20,639 nucleotides of DNA, from positions 1 through 20,639 of the forward strand of contig CAJUJZ010000027.1 of the NCBI GenBank assembly GCA_910586745.1, written 5' to 3'. The translations under genes and the position numbers were made by a program. The notes below the pieces were generated by a model, which ran no database searches, was not told where the DNA came from, and worked only from the letters and a program-made list of their open reading frames with translations. The stretch comes from an uncultured Mucispirillum sp. Lineage in GTDB: Bacteria; Chrysiogenota; Deferribacteres; Deferribacterales; Mucispirillaceae. This document shows, piece after piece, positions 1 to 6,991 of this stretch; the first letter of the stretch is position 1; every line of letters begins with the position of its first letter.

Positions 1-283
1 AACTGGTGCATTAAACCCATTTATTCATATAGCACTGGCAGAAAAATATGAATATAATGATGAAAGAGAAAATGCTAAAACTATTTTAGAGTCATATATT
101 GAGCAGCCTGATGCAAAGATTATAGCAGCAAAAATATATGCTGAAAAATTTAATAATAAGTTTATTGGACATATAGTAAAAGATGTATATTCTTTTAAAT
201 GCAGAAACTGCGGCTTTGAAACAAACCAGTATAAAGATGACTGTCCAAAATGCAGTGCTTATGACAGCATCTATCCAAAATAA
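1..283 (+). CDS. LapB/YciM-like TPR protein, C-terminal end (partial)
   Basis: The frame beginning at base 2 is open from the window edge to TAA at 281-283, giving about 93 residues. The first part is helical and resembles the end of a tetratricopeptide (TPR) array. The last 30 residues hold two cysteine knuckles, CRNCGF and CPKCSAYDSI, which match the rubredoxin-like metal-binding tail of LapB/YciM (known form CxxCGF...CPxCxxW). In enterobacteria LapB is an inner-membrane-anchored protein that controls LpxC turnover and so lipopolysaccharide synthesis. That role is inferred here from the tail alone, because the N-terminal anchor and most TPRs lie outside the window. The gene ends 17 bases before mutS on the same strand, so the two probably share a transcript. 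The tail is clear; assignment to LapB proper rather than another TPR protein with the same ribbon is less certain. Confidence 0.7.
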   Translation, partial: TGALNPFIHIALAEKYEYNDERENAKTILESYIEQPDAKIIAAKIYAEKFNNKFIGHIVKDVYSFKCRNCGFETNQYKDDCPKCSAYDSIYPK

Positions 284-300
284 CAGTAATTAAGGCAGAA

Positions 301-2844
301 ATGGAAAGACCAAAAAATGTTACGCCAGCTATGGCACAGTTTTATGATATAAAAGAGCAGTATCCAGATTCTATTCTTTTTTTCCGTATGGGTGATTTTT
401 ATGAAATGTTTGGTGATGATGCTCTTATGGCTTCTAAAATATTAGGTATTGCTCTTACATGCCGTAATAAATCATCAGAAAACCAGATACCTTTATGCGG
501 TATCCCTTACCATTCTTATATGCCATACCTTGTTAAGCTTTTAAAGGCAGGAAAAAAGGTAGCAATATGTGAACAGTTAGAAGACCCTAAAATGGTGAAA
601 GGTGTAGTTAAAAGGGGGGTAACTAGAGTTGTTACCCCAGCTACTGCATTAGAAGATGAAGCAGTTATTACTTTTGATAATAATTTTTTAATAAGCCTTT
701 ATGCTGAGATTGATAAAGTGTATATGGCAGCAGTTGATGTAACTACTGGGGAAACATATTTAAAAACTATACCAGTAGATACATTAGAAGAAAATACTTA
801 TTCAATGGAAGCAAAAGAGATTATTGCAAATATTGATGTAGATATAAATAATATTCCTGTAACTATAAGAAATGCAGGAAAACATTATAATACAGCATTA
901 AACAGAGTGCTTACCCACTATGCTGTTACTAGTGAAAAAGCATTATTCATTGAAGATAAAGGCTATATCTGGGCACTTGCTATGATACTTGATTATCTTG
1001 ATGATTTAATACTTACCACAAAACTTATGCTGCCTGTTACATTAAATGATGATGATAACTTAATAATAGACAGTGTTGCTTCTTCCACATTAGAGCTTAC
1101 AAATTCTAATGCCGGCAAAGATAATACATTATTTTATATTCTTAACCAAACATCAACACCAATGGGTGCAAGGTTTTTAAAAAATACTATTACAAGGCCT
1201 TTAAGAAATACTGCCCATATTAATACAAGGCTTGATATAGTAGAATATTTTGTAAATAACTCGTCATTTTTAAGCACAGTTAATGGGCTAATATCTAATA
1301 TATTTGACATAGAGCGTATTACATCAAGGCTTATTTCAGGCAGAGCTACACCAAAAGATTTGATATGGCTTAAACTTTCTATAAAAAATATTCCAGAGCT
1401 TGATGCTATGCTTCAGTCTGTGCCAGATATTTTTGCAAAATACAAGCTTAATGCTCAAGAAGAACTATATTTTTTAATTGAAAAATCAATAAATAATGAA
1501 CCACCTGCAGCCATTAAGGAAGGCGGTATTATAAAACGCGGCTATAACAACCATGTAGACGAACTTAGAGATATTAAGCATAACGGTAAATCATTAATAT
1601 CAGAAATAGAAGAAAGAGAAAGAAAAGCAACAGGTATAAGCCAGCTGAAAATAGGATATAATAAAGTATTTGGATATTATTTTGAAGTTTCAAGAATAAA
1701 TGCAGCAAAAATGCCGTCATATTTTGAAAGAAAACAGACTCTTGCAAACAGCGAGCGTTTTATTACAGAAGAATTAAGAGAACTTGAAAATAAAATACTA
1801 AATGCAGAAGAAAAACTTGCAGATATTGAATATTCTTTATTTCAAGATATAAGAAAATATGCTTCCAGTCAGGCAGATAATTTAAGACAGCTTGCAAAAC
1901 TTATTGCAGAAATTGATACTATTGCAGCTTTTGCAAACATAAGTATAAAAAATAACTACAGTCGTCCAAAAATAGTAGAAAATGGTATCATAAATATAAA
2001 AGAAGGCAGACATCCTGTTGTAGAAAATAAAAGTAAAGATGCTTTTGTAGCAAATGATTTTTATTTAGATAATGATGAAAACAGACTTTTAATTATAACT
2101 GGACCTAATATGAGCGGTAAAAGTACATATCTTCGCTCCAGTGCATTAATTGCTGTTATGGCTCACTGCGGCTGCTTTGTGCCTGCAGATATGGCAGAAA
2201 TACCACTGCTTGACAGGATTTTTACCCGTGTTGGAGCAAGTGATAACCTTTCACGAGGGGAATCCACTTTTATGGTAGAAATGGTAGAAACTGCCAATAT
2301 TTTAAAAAATGCTACAAAAAATTCTCTTATTATACTTGATGAAATAGGCAGAGGTACATCTACTTTTGATGGTATTTCTATTGCATGGGCAGTTGCTGAG
2401 TATATATTAAATAACATTGGTGCAAAAACATTATTTGCTACCCACTATTTTGAACTTACAGAAATAGGCGAAAAGGGAAAAGGTGCTCAAAACTATACTG
2501 TAAGTGTAGAAGAATGGAATAACGAAGTAATATTTTTAAGAAAAGTTATAAAAGGCACAGCTGATAAAAGCTATGGTATATATGTAGGTAAAATGGCAGG
2601 ACTGCCTGAAAGCGTGATAAAAAGAGCAAATGAAGTGCTTTCTGGTTTAGAAAACCATGAAGACATTGCTCTTATTCAGGAAAGGCAGCAGCCTGCACAG
2701 AAACAAAGATTTGTGCAGCCTATACTTGTTTTTGATGATTCTCACCCTGTAATAGATGAACTTAAGTCTATGGATATAGATAATATTACACCAATACAGG
2801 CTATGCAGATTTTATCTGATTTAAAGAAAAAAGCATATCAATAA
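301..2844 (+). CDS. mutS: DNA mismatch repair ATPase MutS
   Basis: MutS binds mismatches and small loops in newly replicated DNA and, as an ATP-driven sliding clamp, recruits MutL. The 847 residues match the usual full length. The mismatch-reading Phe-X-Glu motif is present (F33-Y34-E35 within GDFYEMFGDDA). The ATPase has Walker A GPNMSGKST at 601-609, Walker B with D680-E681 (LDEIGRGTST), and the ATHYFEL histidine at H715. The C-terminus keeps the short helix-turn-helix dimerisation segment (DNITPIQAMQILSDLKK). The ATG start has a weak AAGG element just upstream and lies 17 bases after the LapB-like stop. A small zinc-ribbon gene follows 14 bases downstream, so this is part of a + strand unit. 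MutL is not in the window. No lesion is seen; this should be a functional MutS1. Confidence 0.97.
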   Translation: MERPKNVTPAMAQFYDIKEQYPDSILFFRMGDFYEMFGDDALMASKILGIALTCRNKSSENQIPLCGIPYHSYMPYLVKLLKAGKKVAICEQLEDPKMVKGVVKRGVTRVVTPATALEDEAVITFDNNFLISLYAEIDKVYMAAVDVTTGETYLKTIPVDTLEENTYSMEAKEIIANIDVDINNIPVTIRNAGKHYNTALNRVLTHYAVTSEKALFIEDKGYIWALAMILDYLDDLILTTKLMLPVTLNDDDNLIIDSVASSTLELTNSNAGKDNTLFYILNQTSTPMGARFLKNTITRPLRNTAHINTRLDIVEYFVNNSSFLSTVNGLISNIFDIERITSRLISGRATPKDLIWLKLSIKNIPELDAMLQSVPDIFAKYKLNAQEELYFLIEKSINNEPPAAIKEGGIIKRGYNNHVDELRDIKHNGKSLISEIEERERKATGISQLKIGYNKVFGYYFEVSRINAAKMPSYFERKQTLANSERFITEELRELENKILNAEEKLADIEYSLFQDIRKYASSQADNLRQLAKLIAEIDTIAAFANISIKNNYSRPKIVENGIINIKEGRHPVVENKSKDAFVANDFYLDNDENRLLIITGPNMSGKSTYLRSSALIAVMAHCGCFVPADMAEIPLLDRIFTRVGASDNLSRGESTFMVEMVETANILKNATKNSLIILDEIGRGTSTFDGISIAWAVAEYILNNIGAKTLFATHYFELTEIGEKGKGAQNYTVSVEEWNNEVIFLRKVIKGTADKSYGIYVGKMAGLPESVIKRANEVLSGLENHEDIALIQERQQPAQKQRFVQPILVFDDSHPVIDELKSMDIDNITPIQAMQILSDLKKKAYQ

Positions 2845-2858
2845 AGTGAGGATATTTT

Positions 2859-3167
2859 ATGAAATGCCCAGTATGTAAAAACAAAGATTTAGTAATGAGC
2901 GAAAGAAGCGGCATAGAGATTGACTACTGCCCAGAATGCCGCGGTGTATGGCTTGACAGAGGGGAACTTGATAAAATAATTGAGCGTAATATGACTTCTC
3001 AGCAGGAAATATACAGAGAGCCTGCACCACAAAAAGAATACAGAGAAGAAAAATATTATAAAAGTAAAAAACATTATGATGATGAATATAAATATCACAA
3101 CCAGCACTCTAACTATGGCAGACATAAAAAAAGAAGCTTTTTAAGTGATATTTTTGATTTTGATTAA
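2859..3167 (+). CDS. Small zinc-ribbon protein (TFIIB-type zinc finger family)
   Basis: A 102-residue protein with a single N-terminal zinc ribbon: C3-P-V-C6 and C24-P-E-C27, followed by the RGVWLDRGELDKI segment typical of the bacterial TFIIB-type zinc-finger family (zf-TFIIB). After residue 50 it turns into a charged, Tyr/Lys/His-rich, probably disordered stretch ending in FLSDIFDFD, an ending often seen in this family. The ATG is preceded by a good ribosome-binding site (TGAGGA, 2847-2852) and lies 14 bases after the mutS stop, so translation and transcription are probably linked. The molecular role of the family is unknown; nucleic-acid or protein binding is only a guess. It is the last intact + strand gene before the decayed region. 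Confidence 0.85.
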   Translation: MKCPVCKNKDLVMSERSGIEIDYCPECRGVWLDRGELDKIIERNMTSQQEIYREPAPQKEYREEKYYKSKKHYDDEYKYHNQHSNYGRHKKRSFLSDIFDFD

Positions 3168-3196
3168 TATATAATATAATTCTTCAGAAAAAATAT

Positions 3197-3640
3197 TTGA
3201 AAAAGTTAATAATGTTTTTATTTATAGTGCTTCTTTCAAGCAATGCCTGTGCAGATGATAATGCAGGAAATAACCAAATGGAAAATACAAAAGCAGCAAT
3301 AACTGTAAATGGCAAATAATTTGATGCAGCTTTTTATAATAATGAAACTGCAAATGCTCTTATAAATTTCATGCCTTTAACTTTAAATATAAGCGACCTT
3401 AATGGCAGCGAAAAATATTACAATTTGTCTGATACACTGCCAGTAAATTCTGAAAAAGCAGGAAATATAAAAAAAAGGCAATATTATGCTTTATGGTAAT
3501 AACTGCATTGTAATATTTTATGAAAGACACCATACAGCTGCATAAAAATAGGATATATAGAAAATACTGATAACTTAACAACAGCTTTAGGAAATTGATG
3601 CAGTAAAATACATTTTACCATCAAGAATAGAAAACCTGTA
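3197..3640 (+). pseudogene. Decayed lipoprotein gene of the cyclophilin-like fold family
   Basis: Reading from TTG at 3197 (probably a mutated ATG) gives LKKLIMFLFIVLLSSNACAD, a lipoprotein signal peptide with a lipobox-like SNAC. The text then runs through ITVNGK, a TAA at 3317-3319 where the family normally has an acidic residue, then FDAAFYNNETANAL, MPLTLNISDLNG and EKYYNLSDTLPVN. These segments match from memory the secreted cyclophilin-like proteins (Pfam Cyclophil_like2). The frame is lost at an A8 run (3469-3476) and resumes one base later as NIMLYGNNCIVIFYERHH. It shifts again near 3542 to KIGYIENTDNLTTALGN, then hits TGA at 3596 and resumes after one extra T as DAVK. So there is one nonsense change, three frameshifts and a weakened start. 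The 3' end is uncertain by some 40 bases. Function of intact relatives is not well defined. Not expressed as a whole protein. Confidence 0.8.
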
Positions 3641-3907
3641 ATGTTTTTTGAAAACATGCAGGTAATCATATATTTTATCAGCAATTCTGCTTAAGGCTTC
3701 TTTATTATCTCTGTTTAAAAACATAAGTATATCATCTATTAAAACCCACATTCTAAAAAACTTTTCAGCGATATAAATATATATCAGACTGCTGTGTTCA
3801 ATCAGTGCAAATATTATATGATAAGCATACATAATAGATATAAACATATCAAATATCAGCTCATCATTTTTTTCATATTTAATATTTATATCGTGGCAAG
3901 ATAATTT
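3587..3907 (-). pseudogene. Unrecognised minus-strand reading frame, probable gene remnant
   Basis: The minus-strand frame is open from just below the stop at 3910-3908 to a stop at 3589-3587. It reads about 106 codons, although the first ATG is only at 3847. The sequence is helical and hydrophobic (MFISIMYAYHIIFALIEHSS) followed by a protein-like stretch (FLNRDNKEALSRIADKIYDY) and a basic tail. Codon choice looks like that of real genes nearby, but there is no start codon with a ribosome-binding site at the 5' end. Its 3' end runs antisense into the tail of the cyclophilin-like pseudogene. I do not recognise the family. It may be the 3' part of a truncated gene or a chance frame in AT-rich DNA. 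Confidence 0.3.
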
Positions 3908-4054
3908 TTAATCAAATGATGAGATAAGGAAAAATAAAAATCGTGCAAAAAAGTTAAAATCGTTTTAAGTTTTTAAAAATTACATAGTCATTGCCCAGTA
4001 GTTGCATAGTCCCGCAACATACTTATCTCGCTATTCCATTATTTTTTATCTCAA

Positions 4055-4063
4055 CCCCCCCCC
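4055..4063. repeat. Run of nine C in AT-rich non-coding DNA
   Basis: Nine consecutive C residues (nine G on the minus strand) stand out in DNA that is about three-quarters A+T. Such tracts are slippage-prone and drive phase variation in some host-associated bacteria. Here the tract lies eight bases beyond the stop of the minus-strand remnant at 4072-4328 and in no intact gene or obvious promoter, so any switching role would be relict. Confidence 0.6.
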
Positions 4064-4071
4064 TATATATG

Positions 4072-4328
4072 TTATTCTTCACAATATTCATAATATTTAC
4101 CTTCCATATTTTCTTCATAACTGTATATTATTATATCTGCATTAAATTCATCAAGCACAGCATCATATACTCAGCTGAAAGGATTATTGTATAGCTGTTA
4201 TCTAATGTTTCTAAAAAATGAAAATTTAATATAGAATCTTCCAGTAAATATGAATCTTTTTTACTCCATATTCTCTCAATGAAGCTGTTGTAATGATTTG
4301 TAATTTCTGTAACCTGGTATTCTATTTG
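4072..4328 (-). pseudogene. Frameshifted minus-strand gene remnant of unknown function
   Basis: Read on the minus strand from 4328, the frame gives QIEYQVTEITNHYNSFIERI, then WSKKDSYLLEDSILNFHFLE and TIILSAEY. Around 4165-4167 the frame breaks, and two bases further on it continues as DAVLDEFNADIIIYSYEEN up to EYCEE and a TAA at 4074-4072. The two halves have matching acidic composition and codon style, so one protein of at least 83 residues broken by an AT duplication (or equivalent) is more likely than two chance frames. The 5' part is missing: a stop sits at 4331-4329 and no start codon or ribosome-binding site is visible. I do not recognise the family. A stretch resembling an insertion-sequence end lies just upstream (about 4362-4392), which could explain the truncation. 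Confidence 0.45.
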
Positions 4329-4625
4329 TTAGAATTATTTTCTGTTTTAAAGATAATTTATTTATAGTACATAACAGCGACAGATAATGACACCTGCCAT
4401 ATTGATTCTAACTTATTAATAGTTCTATATTTTTTAGTTTATTTTTATAATATTCTAATTTTTTTTATAAACAATAATCAGTAATAATGAAAATTATATT
4501 GATTTATAAATAGGTTATAAGATTATTTTGAGTTTAAAAAAGGATTCAATATATTTTTTAAAAAATGAAATATAATGATTTATCAGCCCTTACCTTGATT
4601 ATAAACAATAAAGTACTGATATATT

Positions 4626-5894
4626 TTAAACTCTGAATTTTATACTGTTTGCATGTCCCTGCAGGTTTTCATTTTCTGCCATTGTGATAATATCATCACT
4701 TCCTGCCTGTAAAGATACTTTATTATAGTAAATAATGCTTGAACGCTTAAAGAAATCATAAGTGCCAAGTGGTGAGAAAAATTTTGCACTGCCGCCAGTT
4801 GGAAGCACATGGTTAGGACCTGCAAAATAATCGCCTGCTGCTTCCGGGGAATTACCGCCAACAAAAATTGCACCAGCATGGCGAATTTTACCAATATGGC
4901 TTAAAGCATCGTCAATATATAATTCTAAATGCTCAGGTGCAATATTATTTGCTATCTCACAAGCCTCATCTAAATTATCTACAAGCACAATAGCAGAATG
5001 TTTTTTTACAGATACTTCTGCAATATGTTTTTTAGGCAGCACTTCAAGCTGAGCATATACTTCTTTTTCTATTTTTTCAGCTAACTCTTTATTCCATACT
5101 ATTGTAACAGCAGAAGCAAGCTCATCATGCTCACATTGGGCAAGCATATCTGCTGCCACATATTTTGCTTCAGCATTATCCCCTGCTATAATTAATATTT
5201 CACTTGGACCTGCTATCATATCAATATCACATACACCAAAAACAAGTTTTTTAGCCATTGCTACATATATATTTCCGGGACCGGTTATTTTATCTACTTT
5301 TTTAACAGATTCTGTGCCATAAGCAAGGGCAGCTATTGCCTGTGCACCGCCTATTTTATAAATATCTTTAATACCGCAAATATCAGCTGCTGCTAAAACT
5401 GCACTGTTTATTTTACCATTTACTGCAGGACTTGCCATAGATATATGTTTCACCCCTGCTGCAACTGCAGGCAGAGCATTCATTAAAACAGAAGAAAAAT
5501 ATGCAGCCTTTCCACCCGGTACATATATACCACAACTATCAAGTGGAGTGATTTTCTGCCCCAGCATTGCACCTGTTTCTGTTTCTATAAGCCATGTTTT
5601 TTCCATCTGCAGTTTATGAAAAGCAAGTATATTTTTATGGGCTTTTTTTATGCTTTCTATTAATTTTTTATCAGAATTATTATAGGCTTCTTCTATTTCC
5701 TGTCTGCTGACTTTTATATTGTCTTTATTAATATCAAAGTTATCAAACTTCTTAGTATATTCAAATAAAGCCTTATCACCGTCTTTTCGCACATTTGATA
5801 TAATATCAGAAGCAATATGCAGGTAATCTCCCTCCATAACTGCTCCGCGGTTTTTAATTTCTTCTAATTTTTTATCATGTTTATTTATTATCAT
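4626..5894 (-). CDS. hisD: Histidinol dehydrogenase HisD
   Basis: HisD is a zinc enzyme that oxidises L-histidinol to L-histidine in two NAD-dependent steps, ending histidine synthesis in the cytosol. From the ATG at 5894 the protein has 422 residues, normal for the family. The zinc ligands are visible: Q253 and H256 (AQCEHDE), D355 (AGDYFAGPNHV) and H414 (LQGHANS). The catalytic Glu-His pair is E321-H322 (APEHLEL). The nucleotide-binding GPGNIYVAMAKKLVFG and IAGPSEILI segments are also present. A GTG at 5915 is in frame, but the ATG at 5894 has a GTGGGGA ribosome-binding site about six bases upstream and leaves only one base after the GGDEF gene stop, so I prefer it. It is the last gene of the gpsA-ilvE-polA-GGDEF-hisD operon. 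No other his gene is in the window. Confidence 0.96.
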   Translation of the reverse strand: MIINKHDKKLEEIKNRGAVMEGDYLHIASDIISNVRKDGDKALFEYTKKFDNFDINKDNIKVSRQEIEEAYNNSDKKLIESIKKAHKNILAFHKLQMEKTWLIETETGAMLGQKITPLDSCGIYVPGGKAAYFSSVLMNALPAVAAGVKHISMASPAVNGKINSAVLAAADICGIKDIYKIGGAQAIAALAYGTESVKKVDKITGPGNIYVAMAKKLVFGVCDIDMIAGPSEILIIAGDNAEAKYVAADMLAQCEHDELASAVTIVWNKELAEKIEKEVYAQLEVLPKKHIAEVSVKKHSAIVLVDNLDEACEIANNIAPEHLELYIDDALSHIGKIRHAGAIFVGGNSPEAAGDYFAGPNHVLPTGGSAKFFSPLGTYDFFKRSSIIYYNKVSLQAGSDDIITMAENENLQGHANSIKFRV

Positions 5895-5895
5895 A

Positions 5896-6972
5896 CTATA
5901 TCCCCACAATAACACAATCTATAGATACACCATTTTCTTTTTTAGTATGAGTTTTTGCTTCGTAAAGCCTTGTATCTGCAAGGCGGACAATATCATCAAA
6001 GCCTGCAAAATCTCTTTCATTTGCTATAACTACACCGCCGCTGAAACCAAATATCATATTTTTATCTTCTTCAAAAACTATTTCTTCAACAGCATTCTGC
6101 ATTTTTACTATATAATCATGCAGTGCATTTTTATCAGTGATTTCTGTAAAAAGATAAAACTCATCACCGCCAAATCTGCCAAGTATATCATAATCGCCTG
6201 TTTGGCTACGCATAGCATAGGATATCATTTTAAGTATTTCATCACCTGCTAAATGGCCAAACTTATCATTAATATATTTATAGTTATTTAAATCAAACAT
6301 AATAAAAGCAAAGTTTCTGCCATTTTTCTTAAATTCTTCAAAACTTGATTTGCCAGTTAAGTCAAATATAAACTTATTAGGCAGAGCTGTTAAATAGTCA
6401 GTATTTGCCTGCATTTCCAGTAAAAAAGCATTATCAAGCTTTTTAAGTACAATAGATGCAATCAGTGCAAACTCTTCTACAAAATCAAAATTATATTCAC
6501 TGGAAAATCTGTTTTTATCGCTGGAATAAAATCCAAGAGCAGCAACTATTCTGCCATTATCTGTTATGGGTGCAAGCACATAAGAATAATTTACATCTGA
6601 TGGCATAAGTTGAAAATCTTTATGTATAACAGATTTATCTGTGCCAGAACGGGTATCTGTGCCTAAAAATGTATATGCAAAAGCATCACTATCAACTACC
6701 TGCACCCTTATACCTTTATTTGCATAGTTCTGCACCACAGCCATAGAATCTTTTTTAATAAAAAGCACTGCCCTTTCAATATCAAAGATTTCTTCAATAT
6801 AATGCATAGGTTTATTATCTATTTCTTCCAAATTATCACTTAAAAGCATAGAAAATTGAACAACTTTAAAACCATTATGTTTAGCTTCATTTTCTTTAAC
6901 ACGCATAACCATACTTTCAAGCTCATTTTTAAGGTCATAATTTTCTTTTAACAGGTTGCTGATGTTTGACAT
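5896..6972 (-). CDS. GAF/DUF484-like sensor with GGDEF diguanylate cyclase domain
   Basis: A 358-residue soluble protein. It starts with a short coiled-coil-like helix (about 1-30), then a GAF/DUF484-like sensor domain (about 40-180, including FDIERAVLFIKKD and YVLAPITDNGRIVAALGFY), and ends with a GGDEF domain (about 190-350). The signature GGDEF is intact at 268-272 within LGRFGGDEFYLF, so it probably makes cyclic di-GMP from two GTP. The product-inhibition RxxD site normally found just before it reads GDYD, with the arginine replaced by glycine, so feedback inhibition by that route should be absent. No membrane segment is seen. The ATG has a GGGAG site upstream. The gene sits 19 bases after polA and one base before the hisD start, so it is co-transcribed with metabolic genes. 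The signal sensed is unknown. Confidence 0.9.
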   Translation of the reverse strand: MSNISNLLKENYDLKNELESMVMRVKENEAKHNGFKVVQFSMLLSDNLEEIDNKPMHYIEEIFDIERAVLFIKKDSMAVVQNYANKGIRVQVVDSDAFAYTFLGTDTRSGTDKSVIHKDFQLMPSDVNYSYVLAPITDNGRIVAALGFYSSDKNRFSSEYNFDFVEEFALIASIVLKKLDNAFLLEMQANTDYLTALPNKFIFDLTGKSSFEEFKKNGRNFAFIMFDLNNYKYINDKFGHLAGDEILKMISYAMRSQTGDYDILGRFGGDEFYLFTEITDKNALHDYIVKMQNAVEEIVFEEDKNMIFGFSGGVVIANERDFAGFDDIVRLADTRLYEAKTHTKKENGVSIDCVIVGI

Positions 6973-6991
6973 TTAATGCTCCCAAATAATT

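Larger units (their letters stand above)
3168..4625. other. 1.46-kb region without intact genes (gene graveyard)
   Basis: This convergent gap lies between the zinc-ribbon gene (+) and hisD (-). It contains the cyclophilin-like pseudogene, two minus-strand remnants and a C9 run, described separately. From about 4395 to 4625 I see only very AT-rich DNA with short A/T palindromes (for example a 14-base one at 4553-4566). A loose inverted repeat of ATCAG/CTGAT type at about 4581-4620 could help end hisD transcription but has no T tract. No RNA gene was recognised. Confidence 0.75.

Noticed and set aside
4002..4019. Short hairpin GTTGC...GCAAC as an RNA element
   Set aside because: Only five base pairs and no conserved context or nearby gene start; not distinguishable from chance.
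3991..4194. Open + strand frame of 67 codons across the C9 run
   Set aside because: Composition is almost all Ile, Phe, Tyr and His from AT-rich DNA, with no ribosome-binding site, and it is antisense to the better-supported minus-strand remnant.
4581..4620. Imperfect inverted repeat (ATCAG...CTGAT) downstream of hisD as a terminator
   Set aside because: Ten-base arms carry two mismatches, the loop is about 20 bases and no T run follows directly, so I do not list it as a terminator.
5895..5915. GTG at 5915 as the hisD start
   Set aside because: It would overlap the GGDEF gene by 20 bases with no ribosome-binding site, while ATG at 5894 has a well-placed GTGGGGA.
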